DNA of 64,000 nt from Triatoma infestans (taxonomy: Eukaryota > Arthropoda > Insecta > Hemiptera > Reduviidae): NCBI GenBank assembly GCA_011037195.1, contig JAAEAF010000376.1, positions 310,001 through 374,000 of the forward strand, given 5' to 3'. Positions 1-10,959 of the stretch are shown piece after piece; the first letter of the stretch is position 1, and each line of letters begins with the position of its first letter. The position numbers and the translations under genes are program-made. The notes below the pieces were generated by a model. The model ran no database searches. It worked only from the letters and a program-made list of their open reading frames with translations, and was not told the DNA's origin.

Positions 1-640
1 GGGCTTTAACCTTTATATTGCCATTTGCTTTATCTCTTTATTTCGTTTCCTGCCATTTGGGGGGGGAGGTAAGTATTTGCAAGCCGAGGGTTTCAAAATT
101 TATGATACGTTTTATTTCTCTACTGAAGGATTTATTTGGAAAGTTAGTTACACCTTTAATTAAGTATTCTATGTCACTTTAATTTTTGATTTTTTGGTAG
201 CTGGTACTTAACGTAACATTGTCAATTTAGGAATCGCTAAATTTCTTTTGGGTCTGGTCTAGTTGGGTTACAAAAGTAATGGATATTTGCGTACTTGGTT
301 TCAACTTATTCACATTCAAATCCGAGTTTACAAACAGACACACATACTCATACTTAAACGAACAGTCTAATTACAGAAACCGTGATTGACAAGAGAGTCC
401 CATAGATCTCTCAGTTCGGTGTAGATCTGGTTTTATAGTAGTACTCCTTTTACAAATCTACCGCCTTGGTAGAAGAAATTTGAGTTCTCATAAAAAAGGG
501 AGTTGAGTGAATAAACATTGAATTAAGAAAATGGAGATGAGACCAAGTTACAAAATAAAACTTTCTGAGGGAAAAAAAGTTGAATGAAAAAAATTGTATT
601 TCGTTGAATGGTTAGATTTGTGAACTAAATATCTTAAATA
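1..640. other. No gene seen; AT-rich intergenic
   Basis: AT-rich sequence with short homopolymers. I recognise no open frame of note, no RNA gene and no clear repeat boundary. Around 480-640 there may be badly decayed family X sequence leading into the copy that starts near 645, but I cannot align it by eye. Confidence 0.5.
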
Positions 641-644
641 TGAA

Positions 645-1480
645 AAATCTCATGTGAAACAATCACACAGCTCTCTGTTACCCTAATTAATACAATGTAA
701 TCAAGAAACTGTCTTCAAATTACAACGCTACAATATCTATCTGGTATTTTATCCGTCGTGACATACATATTTCTTTTATTCCTAATATGAAAAATGAAAA
801 ATTTGGAATGATGAAAATGAATTGAATTGAAAAAAATGAAATGATTTTTCATATTTTCATGTGCATGCTACGAGGATAAAATACCAGATGTTATCCAGCA
901 CTGCGGACCCATCCACTTATCAATTAGAATGTTTAGTTGGGCTGACCATAAAAATGGAGGGATTTTCAATTGCATACCTTAGCGGCCTTATGTGAAGCGC
1001 TCTATGCATATCAAAACCGAGAAAGCTTGTGCAAATATAAATTTAAACTAACTGACAGAACCCCCCCCCCCCAATACCTCTCTAAAATATAAGTTTTACA
1101 GAAAAATTTTGTCTAATAAAAGTGATACACTTCTATCTAAGCAACAAGCACTCCAAGTTTAAAAAAATCGTTGTAATCGTTTTAGAGGAAATCAGGAAAA
1201 ACTGAAGAAAAAAAGAAAAAGTTATTCAGTTAGGTCAAACTTCCGGTTGATAAATTTTGCCCGAAATCTTCGTATGCGATGGTGATGCCTAAACGGAATA
1301 CCAAGTTTTGAGCTTCTTGTGACTTTTCGTTTTTTAGATATTCGGTTAAAAAACACACACACATCATTTTCTAAAATCCTTTTTTTCGTACTCAGGGGAC
1401 CCCAAAATATGCATTTCCGGTGAAAAATCAATTTTGAAAATCTGGCAAGAACACAATACTAGTAAGAGGAAGTAAAACTT
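645..1480 (-). repeat. Family X copy, near full length
   Basis: Nearly complete family X unit on the minus strand. The a end is at about 648-690 (GTGAAACAATCACACAGC). The middle has X's paired blocks: a CAAGTTTAAA block followed by ATCGTTGTAATCG, then CTTCCGGTTGATAAATTTTG, the CTTCGTATGCGATGGTG stretch and a short (AC)n at 1355-1364. The b end is at 1395-1480 (CATTTCCGGTGAAAAATC, then AGTAAGAGGAAGTAAAA). A foldback of family F (731-918) sits near the a end. A run of 12 C lies at 1061-1072. The two small minus-strand frames at 1222-1549 are read-throughs of this repeat. Confidence 0.75.
731..918. mobile_element. Foldback element family F, copy 1
   Basis: The left terminus at about 739-771 (CTGGTATTTTATCCGTCGTG) is mirrored by a right terminus at 862-918 (GCATGCTACGAGGATAAAAT, then a block ending GCGGACCCATCCAC). 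The roughly 90-bp centre is AT-rich and shows no match between arms, so this copy has lost most of its stem. No coding capacity. It lies within the a-end part of a family X copy. The termini match those of copies at 6.1, 16.6, 37.6, 47.9 and 59.6 kb. Confidence 0.7.
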
Positions 1481-1647
1481 AGCGCAGTTAGGCTTAACTT
1501 TTAAACAGTGCTTACTTAATATTGCAGAGAAGTGATAGGGAGCAGCCAAGTCTATATTCTATAATGTATCACATTCAGTTAGTCTCTATACTAAAAACAG
1601 CAAGAAATATAGTACCTATGTAAAAATAGCATGTTAGAAGTAAATGT

Positions 1648-1883
1648 AATAATAGCAAAGTGGTTAGCGTACTGGACTCCCACACAGAGGACCCTGCTGT
1701 GCTACCCTTAGATTTTTTTCTTCCTAGGAGCCTCTACAGATCACTGTTCGGTGATGGACAGTGTTGTCTGTAATGAGAGAACACTGTCCGGAGTCCGGCA
1801 GTGCACTGAGAAGGATCCGGGCGCCAATGACCATAGATCTTTTCGCGCCTTAAATTAAAATAATAATAATAATAATAATAGCA
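1648..1883 (+). mobile_element. tRNA-derived SINE with (AAT)n tail
   Basis: A tRNA-like head at about 1650-1710 has an A-box-like stretch (TAGCAAAGTGGTTAGCG) followed by a degenerate B-box region (GAGGACCCTGCTGTGC). A roughly 150-bp body contains the hairpin-forming ACAGTGTTGTCTG block and GGCAGTGCACTGAGAAGG. It ends in (AAT)n at 1858-1880. The sequence AATAATAGCA occurs at 1648-1657 and again at 1874-1883, which could be a target-site duplication. The copy at the 5' side overlaps the A box, so the duplication could be a chance product of the tail. Related pieces lie at 6.4, 26.5 and 30.4 kb. It is non-autonomous; a LINE partner is expected but cannot be assigned. Confidence 0.72.
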
Positions 1884-2495
1884 GTTACACAAATCGTATG
1901 AGTGTTTTACACTAGTTTGCTTTTGCAACTCCAATTACCCAGAAATAACGATGAAAAGATGCAATAATAATCAAAACTTTTACCAAGTATTAACGAGTTT
2001 ATGTGGACTGTGGCAACAAAAAAGGAAAAGGAAGTAAACTATTACAATGTTGAGTGTGTATAAGTTTTTCTCTCTCTATTTCTCTATTTCTCTATGGCCA
2101 AAGCAGTTCTCTGCCTCTTCTGTTTGGGAGGGAACTATGTGAAACTGGCACCCAACTATCTAAGCACAAGTCAATGTCGGAAACTGGGTCACTATAGGGA
2201 TAAACGAAAGATACTCAACATTCTGGCTACTGACATCCATACCCTTACCCTTCCACCCCTATAGAAGGATGGAGCGGTCCACTGAAAAGATTTAAGTCGG
2301 ATATAAAGTACATTAAATTTATTTCTTTCTGTTAGTCATTAAAGTTATTTCTTTGCTGTTTTGTTTTGGCAAAAATTCTTACTTTTCATATTTTTTTTTT
2401 CATTATTTCAACACATTGAATTTGATTATTATGGAGTTTTATTATTTTGAAAGCATTGATTATATATGATAAGCATTGATTTATCTTCTATAAAT
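1884..2495. other. No gene seen
   Basis: AT-rich sequence with a short pyrimidine-rich run near 2070-2094. No coding or RNA gene signal that I can support. Confidence 0.5.
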
Positions 2496-2499
2496 CTTC

Positions 2500-2830
2500 C
2501 TACGAAAGAGAGAATAAAAAGAAACACTGCGATTGTAACAAACTTTCAAATTTAGTAAGTACTGCAAATAAGAAAGATATGCTGAGGTTCCCGAATAAGA
2601 AAAAATGTTTTACGAATGGACGTGCGTGAATGATTTATGAACAAAAGATCTCAAAAACGAAGAAAATCGCACATAGCATATTATAAAACTTCATATTCTG
2701 TTTAGTGTTTCCAGTTGACCGATCTTAACCAAAGACCATAATCAGGTTTCCCTAATAGAACCTAAACAAATATATAAAGTTTCCACTTTCTGCGATACTC
2801 AATAGTGAGTACCTTACACACCACACACAA
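2500..2830 (+). repeat. Family X fragment, decayed
   Basis: Begins with a decayed b-end block (GCGATTGTAACAAACTTTC near 2528) and continues through the GAATGATTTATGAACAAAAG, ATCTCAAAAACGAAG and TTCCAGTTGACCGATCTT blocks of family X. The a-end half is missing or unrecognisable. Confidence 0.55.
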
Positions 2831-2839
2831 CACAAACAA

Positions 2840-3420
2840 ATTGGCTAAGGTTGTTTTCGAGGCTTCCTGTGGACTTAAGACTGCTTCCTCTCAAGACTGC
2901 TGTATGAAGATACTTTGATGGAATGGCAACAATGTTGGACATTACCTGAAACTAATGTTTTGTCGAGGGAATTTTTCCCTATAAAAGATAGGGATGAATC
3001 GCCTACTGAAATCCCTTGCACTCTAATTGAGATAATGACAGGCCACGGACGCACTAGGGATTACTAGCACCGTTTCAACATAATCAGTTCCAGTACAGAT
3101 TCCAGAGTGTCAACCATACATAATTTATGATTGCACGAACTATGAGGCAATAAGTACTAGATTCACTCAAAGAGAAATATTAATACTGCTGGATATAGGA
3201 AGCTGGAGGAGAGGCACCCCATAATAGAGATTTTTGATATAGGGGGATTTATTTATTTATTTTCCTGCTACTGTGGAGGGGGGATTTGAAGTTCACATTT
3301 TTACCATCACTTATGTACAGCAATATTTTGTGTATGACTGTATTAATTCCATAAATATACAACACATTTAATATTATATGGAGCATGAGAAAAATAAATT
3401 TCCCCCCTCGGATTAATACA
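2840..3420. other. No gene seen
   Basis: Sequence of average composition with no recognisable element. A 65-codon minus-strand frame at 3249-3446 overlaps the start of the following repeat and looks like chance. Confidence 0.5.
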
Positions 3421-3560
3421 TTCAAGGGGAAACTGAAAAAAGTCAATTTTCTATATTCAGGGCCCTGAAAACTTGCATTTCTGGTGAAAACTCAATTTGG
3501 GGAAAGTGGTACAATTACAATACCCCTCCTCTTATAACAATAAGCGATCACTAAAGGAAG
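3420..3560 (-). repeat. Family X b-end fragment
   Basis: Short minus-strand piece with CAGGGCCCTGAAAACTTGCA, TTTCTGGTGAAAACTCAATT and a decayed terminal hairpin (CCTCCTCTTATAAC), the b-end signature of family X. Confidence 0.6.
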
Positions 3561-3724
3561 TTAGTCAGAAGAAATGTCACAGGAAAAGAAGTAGATGACA
3601 GCAATGGGCAACGGGTTTTATTCCCATTCTGGTCTTATTGCTCCAGGTTTAATAGTTTTGGAGACTAATTCTAGGGTCAACTAGTATCTTAGCACCCAGA
3701 AAATTAAAATTATTATCGGCTATT

Positions 3725-4065
3725 AGTAAAAGTATCGCGATCGTCTCAAATTTTCTATGTTTTGAGGTCATCTCTGTATTTAAAAACTGTTGTTAGCGAA
3801 TGTTGTATGTGTGAATGAGTGAGCTTGTAAACAAAATATCTCAAAACTAAAACATCAGAAGCTCAAATTTCAAATTTCGTTTCGGTACCAACATCGCCTG
3901 AAACACTAGGATTACGGTCAAAATCCATCAAACCAGAAATGCAGTTTTACTGAATATAGTTTTTCTCAGATTTTTGCTATTTTCTCAAAAACGACTCCAA
4001 CAATTTTCTTTGAAGTTTACTTATCACTTTTATTTGAAATATTTTTCCAGAAAACACAAGTTTTG
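3725..4065 (+). repeat. Family X fragment, b-end half
   Basis: Plus-strand order of X blocks: ATCGCGATCGTCTCAAATTT near 3733, TTTTGAGGTC, GCGAATGTTGTATGTGTGAA, AAAATATCTCAAAACTAAAA, GTCAAAATCCATCAAACCAG, CTCCAACAATTTTCTTTG and TCACTTTTATTTGAAAT. It stops around 4065 where the sequence becomes unrelated to X. This is one of the clearest half-copies in the window. Confidence 0.75.
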
Positions 4066-5230
4066 GTAACTTGTTGAGATAGGGAGTGCTGCTGCAACAG
4101 ATTGTAAGTTAGGATATAGTCAGGTAAACAAGTATAACCCCTGGAACCAATCGGCAGAAAATTCACGTTTCAATAATTCCGTTAGCAAACACATCAGGGG
4201 GTGCCAATGAGTCTCCAAGTTCACGTCAATTATGCATTACACCTATGTCATGCCCACAACAATATATAGGCGAATGAAATGTAATTATGACAGCCTATCT
4301 CTCACCAACTAGAAGCTGCCTCTAAGTGTAACAGAAATCGAATATAAGGTGACCCTCTTAGGGGTTTAGAATTAGCAAATCAACTCTGAAGAGTACAATC
4401 ACCAGATAAATCTTAAAGAGTTAGCATCAGTCGCTCATCTACCTCAACTTTGAAAAATTCACCAACGTTAGAACAGGCAAGATTGTAACTAGTCACGGCA
4501 CACTTCAAGCGACTTTTACAACAGCCAACGCTACGCCATTCTACTGCATTCATCACACTACCAACAACCATCATAGCTCTTCACTCTACTATATATACAT
4601 CTCTTCTATCCTTTCTAAGTAAATCGTTCAAATGTAAATTGTGAGTTTAGTTTAGTGCCAGTTCGTGTGTTCCCATTTACACTATTTTCACCATTCTATC
4701 CTGTTAATTAGTGACTAATCGTCAGGCACCAGCAAGAGAATGGGAGAGGTTAAGATTATAATTTTGTGATATAGCAACTAATGGACTTGGGACAAGTCTT
4801 TATTGGGCTGGAAAAATACCAGCTATGGGCTCTATTCTACAACAGGCCAGCACAATTGGCACTTCTAATAATTATTGCCAGTAAATATTTTCCGCTAATA
4901 AACCAATCTAAACTAAATACACATCCAATCATTTTTAAAAATTTTTTTTTAACCCAAATAAAACAGAATGAATAGGAAATAAACTTTACAAGATCTCATT
5001 AACAAAGCGCCAACAAAACTTTGTGAAGTATTCATTATATTTAATAAAAAGCCAGCTATCGTAAATAATAAACTAACAGCAAATGAAAAATAATTTAACA
5101 TTAATAAAATTGAAAAATATAATAACTCCGACGCTAAGTATCAATTAAATATTTCAATACATTTGACTAGAAATGAGTTTCTGTTGTTTCCCCTATTTAA
5201 AGAATTTTCCCGGAAAGCAATTTCTATTTC
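4066..5230. other. Unassigned stretch with a promoter-like TATA run
   Basis: About 1.2 kb that does not match family X. A CTACTATATATACATC run near 4587 is preceded by moderately GC-rich sequence and followed by pyrimidine-rich sequence. That arrangement is compatible with an LTR or with a promoter, but I found no paired termini, no AATAAA in a convincing place and no target duplication. The 64-codon frame at 4781-4975 is not convincing. The last 250 bp are very AT-rich. Confidence 0.3.
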
Positions 5231-5234
5231 TTTC

Positions 5235-6000
5235 ACTGACTGCTTTATGAGGAAGTATTGTGAGCGTATGAAATTTTCAAAAAGAAATTTCTCTGGAATT
5301 CATGTTTTGAATACGAATAAAAAACGTTTAAGCGAAAATATCTCAAAAAAAAAACACGAAAAATCACTGTAAATTCAAACTTGATATTCCGTATAGATAC
5401 CAGAATCGCGCATGAACACCATTGCGTCGGTCTGTTGAAGGATTTTCAATTTTCCAATTTCAAAATACAACAACTGGAAGTGTGACCTTATTGATTTATT
5501 GCCACAATCGCCTTGTACTGAATTATTGCTCTGGTTTTCGAGATTTCCAATGTTAAGCTTTCCTTTAAAGTACACTGCAGCAAAAAGTGTGTTTTACTCC
5601 TATATAGTATGAATATACATTAGAAGCATGCTAGAGTTCCAATTTTGAAGGAAATCGGTTAACCAAGAAGTGTGATTTTACCAGAATGGATTTTGAGTTT
5701 CTTTATTTTCATCTATATTTTTATGAAAGCAAACTTAACGATTTTCCTTAAACTTGGTGTAACTCATATAATATAAACATATAGTTTTATTTGAAGGTGT
5801 TTTTGGCGAAATTTGAGGCATTAAATTTCAAATTTTATTTGGTTTGTTCAATGGTGTTGACAGTGTTTATTAGAGATAATGTAATCCCACTTCCACTACC
5901 TGCCTGAGTAGGTCCTTTTTACCCACTTCCTCTACATTGATGTTACAATAAATGAGCATAATTTGAAATTTAAAAAAAAATTTTCATTCTATCAACTACA
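5235..6000 (+). repeat. Family X copy, decayed
   Basis: Plus-strand X unit. The b end is at 5248-5300 (TATGAGGAAGTATTGTGAGC), followed by AAAATATCTCAAAAA, CAAACTTGATATTCCGTATA, a second block around 5630 (GAAATCGGTTAACCAAGAAG), and the a-half block GCCTGAGTAGG near 5900. The terminal a-end motif is not recognisable. The short frames on both strands at 5163-5575 belong to this repeat. Confidence 0.62.
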
Positions 6001-6070
6001 TCAACAACAGTCACGTCAATGGTTGACAACTGTTTGTTTTAAAACTTTGAATGCCAACTAACTGCCTAGG

Positions 6071-6325
6071 TTTCACTTGCATCTGGAATTTTATCCGTCA
6101 TAGCATGCTTAATTCTGGAGTTCCAAAACGGTTTCGGATCCACAACTATCGCCAGAATAAGGCTTTCAAGTTCGTTATACATCAAGTTAAAGTCAGCTCT
6201 ATACACGAACTTGATAGCCTCACTCTGACGAAGGATGAGAATCTGAAACGGATCAAGAAAAACTAAAGTAAGCATGCCACAACATCCCAGATACCATCCA
6301 GCATTGCAAACCCATCCACATATTC
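6071..6325. mobile_element. Foldback element family F, copy 2
   Basis: Left arm at about 6080-6180 (CTGGAATTTTATCCGTCATA then GCATGC) and right arm at about 6195-6325 (ACTCTGACGAAGGATGAGAA, GCATGCCACAACATCCCAGA, then GCAAACCCATCCAC). The arms pair imperfectly and share a GGTTTCGGAT / ATCTGAAACGG block. The overlapping open frames on opposite strands at 6051-6275 arise from the palindrome and are not genes. Confidence 0.75.
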
Positions 6326-6384
6326 AACTTTCAACTTTTATTGGCATTTTTATGGGAAAATTCATTCTATGGGCTAATGGAGAA

Positions 6385-6440
6385 TCTGTAATGTGTTAGC
6401 TTTCAACAGCTAGGGACTCGATCCAGCCGCTTTCTCTTAG
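6385..6440 (+). repeat. SINE head fragment
   Basis: GTGTTAGC followed by AGGGACTCGATCCAGCCG and CTTTCTCTTAGG resembles the B box and first body bases of the SINE at 1.65 kb. The body and tail are missing. Confidence 0.4.
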
Positions 6441-6829
6441 GCTACAATGTAATTAGAACTTGCTAGTTAGTGTGTACTAAACAAAACAAATGAGAAAATC
6501 AGCGCCAATTAAATAAAATAAATTCTAAATTTGTAAGTTCTTCAGCATTGTAGAAAAGTCATGAAAATGACATGAAACAGGAAGACTCTCTTTTCGCCCC
6601 CTCTATTAAATTACCTTTATACGCTTTTTCCATGGACATGTGCGATCAGCATTTATTTTGCCAAAATAGGGCTTTCTAATTCTTATAGTTCTATTAGAGA
6701 AAGTTGTAACTGTTGTTTGAAATATTTAGTTGGCCTAAATAATGTTTAAGTGATACAGAAATTGCGTTTTAAAAATGAAAAGCCTAACTGACATCTCTTG
6801 CCCACCAGAGAACTCCTTAAAATAGTATT

Positions 6830-7425
6830 TAAAAAAAAAAAAAACTAATAAAAGTTGTGAACCTTTATATAGTTGGATGTTGATATTTGAAGTTTAAATG
6901 AAAATAGGTTTTGGTTAACCTATTTTATTGCCTGGAAAAATGATTCAAATAAAAGTTCTAGATTTTTAAAATGTATAATTGGAATTCCAAGTTTAAAGGA
7001 AATCGATAGAATCGTTTTCAAGGAAATTGGAAAAAAATCTTAAAAATTCCAATCAAAATAAAGTATTACTGCCGCTTCACCGATTTTCTTCTAACTGGAA
7101 TTTTTTCGTGCAATACTATTGCATTATTTCTGTACTGTATCTGGGGGAACAATACGGTGCAACGAACCAACATTTTACTGGAAAACCCAACATCACAGCG
7201 CCCCCACAGCCTGTCTGAAATAAATTTACCAGCCAAAGTTTCTAGTAAAAGTTGTAGATCTTTATTAGTGTAGTTAATATTTGAAGCTTTAAATGAAATC
7301 TGTTCGGAGCTATTTTCGAAAAAATTGGCAACAACTGAAACAAATCCATTGTAACGAACAATTTATTGCCATATCCTCCTGAATAATTATGACATCACTT
7401 TTGTATGGTAGAGTGAGAACTTCAT
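6830..7425 (-). repeat. Family X fragment, middle part
   Basis: Minus-strand X blocks in order: CTGGAAAAATGATTCAAAT near 6932, AAAGTTCTAG, GAATTCCAAGTTTAAAGG, TCGATAGAATCGTTTTC, a CACCGATTTTCTTCTAACTG block near 7077, then a second CAAATAAAAGT-like stretch near 7235. No termini are retained. The surrounding 6441-6829 and 7426-7654 hold nothing I recognise. Confidence 0.55.
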
Positions 7426-7654
7426 GGTAGGATTGATTCCAACTCTTAGGTTTGAATTTTTATATAATTTACAAAGCAGATTTTAGGCCTAAACGGTTTA
7501 TCATCTTATTCGCCCGATATTCATCTGCAGGATTATCTCCAAAGTGAACAAAAAAAAAATGCTACAGCTTTTTGAATGAAAACTTCTTCAGCCTACAGGT
7601 CGGTCCTTAGTTGGACTTATCTTAGTAATGGTCTTATTTTCTGTTACTTTGATG

Positions 7655-8205
7655 ATTGCAGGCAGCGGGAACTGGTCTGTCGGGGGCAGGAGCTTGGTTA
7701 CAGAGGCTGAACGAAGGAAGTTCTGTGGCTTTAGGGGGTATACCTTTAGATGGTGGAAGAGTTAAAAGGGGGGGATATTTTCTGATAGTCAAGATGCACT
7801 AAAGGCTTTGAATAAGCAATCTTGGAGATCTAGTTAGTGAGTTGTAGTTAGTACGAGAAGACTTCATGGCCTCGTTCAGAGGAGAAGAGTTGAGCTCTTC
7901 TAACTTCCCGGACATGCGGGTACAGAAGGGAATGAGAAAGGGGGCGAGTTGATTAAAGTGGGATCATCATTATCGTTTTGTGGTCCCGTACCAACAGTAC
8001 CGTCACCAAGCAATTTTGCATAGGGAAGTCAAACAATGGAGGAATATGGAACTGGAAAAGCACTGGAGGGACAAGGAAGATGTCTCCAGGTCGAGTGTTT
8101 ATAAAAGGTATAAGATATGGAGACCTAAAGTATCTTCTCCTCCTGAGAAGGATACGATTGAAAGTTATGGTAGGTAGGTCACTCTTGGGTAGCCAATCAT
8201 TCACA
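7655..8205 (+). pseudogene. LINE RNase H domain and C-terminal tail, broken
   Basis: The 3' coding end of a non-LTR retrotransposon of the I/R1-like group with an RNase H domain. In changing frames one reads GAGAWLQRLNEG (about 7680-7720), IFSDSQDALKALN (7784-7822) and PGHAGTEGNEKGGEL (7907-7951), then a tail with HREVKQWRNMELEKHWR (about 8018-8070). These correspond to the first strand region, the DSQ aspartate and the PGH...GNEKADELA motif of the family. Frames shift at least twice, stops interrupt it, and the family's ADEL aspartate is replaced by glycine (GGEL), so it cannot be active. The RT part upstream is absent. A short TTATTAATAATAATAAC run at 8288-8320 may be its 3' tail. Confidence 0.75.
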
Positions 8206-9515
8206 CAAAATAAGCAGAGTGCCTAACCCTTGCGCCAGACCGGTAATTTGCTGGCAGAGGCTTGTTAGGAGTGTTTGACACCTTTGGGCACCCACTATTA
8301 TTAATAATAATAACAATAACGGGTCAGTCCAAGAAGGCCCAAAATTTGGAGTAGACGATCTAGGAAACAGATCATGAATTTATTCTTGGTGATTGTAGCC
8401 AGTATAAAAGATATCCAGACAACGATAAGCTGTGCGTGCATAACTAGGACGATCAAGATTGAGACGCCATAAAAATCATGGTAAAATGTACGCCTATAAC
8501 TGTACTGAAAGGATATGGCTGTAGCAGGCCTTCTACAAAGTTGGAAAGTTGCTACCAATTGAATACAGATGGCGGAAGGGTACTGAGATCCAAGCCAACT
8601 GATGGGCTGGTATTATAGACGAATAAGGACTGACTTCCATGGCACGTCAAGCCCGCAAGAAAAGAAAAAGCGCATATACTGATTTTTTCCTGCACAAATG
8701 AATAGAATATTGTTTTGCCAATTCTTCGATAAAATTCAGAGTAATTCTCCTATCATTCTCTCACTCTCCCTTACTACCTACCTCTCCCACCCACCCTCTT
8801 TCTTACCCACTTCAGATATTGCTTTTGTCAAACACAATGCAAAATTTTCGAGTGCTTGGGTCTTGTTTTTTTAGTATAATTTCAAGATTCTTGGAAATTC
8901 ATCTTTATTTTTTTAAATATTTTTATCTAAAATTTTTGAATTCTTACATAAAAAAAAATTAATATAAGATTATTTATTTCTTAAATAATGACTTCGCTTA
9001 TATTAGAAGCTCTTTTTTGAAAGAAAACAATCGAAGTTTAACAGCAATCTGTCATTTTCCATTCGTCTATTTGCACATGCCTATGTTTTATTGATGACAT
9101 TGCTCAAACAATCTGGATACTATAGGACAGCAAATTACAACCTAAATTATACCAGGACGATTTAAAGGGGAATTGTAGACGACTTTCCTACGCATATTTC
9201 AACATTTCCATACGCAAGTTCTAAATCTAAACAGACCAGCACGACAGATGGTCGAAGCGGATAATAACTAAAAAGAAGAAGCACTGCTGGCAATCAGCTG
9301 GATCGTCTTCTGACATATCTCGACTAGGACCTGCCAAGCGCTTGTTTATATTTGAATCTAACCTCTCTACAAACAATAGTTACACTTGAAGTTTTCAAAA
9401 TCAAATTCTGTTGTAATATATTACATATTTTTAAACATTTGTAGTAACGTACTTACGGCTAAGAAGTGGCACCCTTGTTATTTTCTTACCTGTAACGAAC
9501 AAAAAAATAATATTA
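8206..9515. other. No gene seen
   Basis: 8206-8285 may be LINE 3' UTR. 8320-8660 is somewhat richer in GC with a few unconvincing open frames and no family I recognise. 8700-9515 is AT-rich, with pyrimidine-rich stretches near 8750-8815. Confidence 0.45.
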
Positions 9516-9519
9516 AATA

Positions 9520-9915
9520 TAACCAAGGTTAAAAATATCTGATGTGAAACACTCATACGACTTCCTCTTACTTTAATTAGTATAATTTAATCAAGAAATT
9601 TATTTAAATTTGCACCTGTTTATTAAACGTTTCTTGGATTTACAACATGTAAAAATAAAGCATGGTGGAGAGTATGAATGTTTGCCTGACCACGACCCCA
9701 CCCCTAGCAAAGCACTGCAATGAGATTTAAATTTACACCTAACTCAAAGTTACTACAGAATCATCCCAAATAATTATTTCCCTAGAAATATGTTTCAATC
9801 AAAAGAGATACATTTTATATCTGTACAGTTAGTTAGCTTTGAAGAAAATCGTTGGAGCAGCCATTTTTAAAAAAAAGAAAAAATCTTTGAAACTTTACCA
9901 GTAGTAAGAGAAAGT
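9520..9915 (-). repeat. Family X fragment, both ends, middle deleted
   Basis: The a end is at about 9537-9590 (GATGTGAAACACTCATACGA) and X blocks run on through CTAGAAATATGTTTCAATC, GAAGAAAATCGTTGGAGC and a terminal AGTAAGAGAAAGTAAAA at 9901-9920. At only 400 bp this copy has lost most of the central and b-end parts. Confidence 0.65.
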
Positions 9916-10830
9916 AAAAAAAAAGTATAAAAAAGGAGAAAAAACTTTATAATCCTAAATATATCCAGAGATAAACTACCACATATAAACTGGCACGAAT
10001 AATGTTTAAATAGCAATTAAATGAATTCATTCACTTTAAAAAACTAAAAAAAGTAAGAGAGTTGAATGAATTTAATTACTTTTTAGAAATTAAACTATCT
10101 ATTAACATGTAAATTAGATTGCTCTTAAATTTTTAGGTCATTTTTTTACTTTTTATTTTCTTCTCTTTCTTTCTCTCACATCCCCTCTCATCCCTTTCAC
10201 ACTAATTATGCAACGCAGATGTGTAATTCATTTTTATGTTGATTAAATATGAAGATTTTATATATATATTTGTCTTTTAGTACAACGTTAGCAATTTCAT
10301 TTACATATCTGACTTTATTATCTAGCCAACTTAATAATGAACGATAGTGGTTATATAATTATAATGAGACTAATTTGAACACTTGAAGAACTGTAATTAT
10401 ACCAACATATAATATCAATACACGACATAGAATATCACATACATTATACATGGAATATAGAAATTAATTATGCATTTACTAGAGGAAAAAAATTCAACCT
10501 TGAACTTAAATATGCCGCATCCAACTTTTTTATTTACTTATTTAAATTATTTTTACGGTTTTCTACGTAATGGGATTTTTATTGGCTAGTAGGAAAGAGA
10601 TATTATATGTAACTAAGAAACCACTTTATATTGTGCAATTAATTACATAATTAAATGTCAGTCTTATAAAATTTACACCAAGGACTTAATTTAGAGATTT
10701 ATTAAAGTGGATAATAAAGAACAATTTAGAGAATGAGAGAGAAAACGGCGACAGAGAGGTGATATTACTGTGTAAAACTGGCGGAGTGATGACATTACTA
10801 ATGATGTACGAAGATCTTATGAAGATCCTA
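9916..10830. other. AT-rich, no gene seen
   Basis: Very AT-rich sequence (stretches of AT dinucleotides, repeated AATTAAT-type words). No open frame or RNA gene that I can support. Confidence 0.55.
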
Positions 10831-10833
10831 GAT

Positions 10834-10959
10834 ATCTCGGACTGTTCTATGGATTTGGCAGATATTATATGTTGATAGTACTGTGTACGGACAGGGATGT
10901 GCGCGAGCTTCGGTACTGCCCTTTAGTGGGATTAAAAAAAAAAATCTCGGACTGTTCTA
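10834..10959 (+). mobile_element. Short retroposed insert with 16-bp target duplication
   Basis: The 16-bp sequence ATCTCGGACTGTTCTA occurs at 10834-10849 and again, identical, at 10944-10959. Between them is a 94-bp insert ending in an A run (GGGATTAAAAAAAAAA). Identical flanks plus a 3' A tail are the marks of LINE-driven retroposition. The insert has TAGTACTG, GCGCGAGCTTCGGTACTGCC and TTTAGTGGG. It loosely resembles the tRNA-like head of the 1.65-kb SINE, but the body is missing, so the source RNA is uncertain. Confidence 0.75.

Noticed and set aside
1648..1720. Functional tRNA gene
   Set aside because: The A-box and B-box-like sequences are degenerate, no cloverleaf with paired acceptor stem can be formed by eye, and the sequence continues into a SINE body and tail.
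6051..6275. Overlapping open frames on both strands
   Set aside because: They are mirror translations of the palindromic foldback element.
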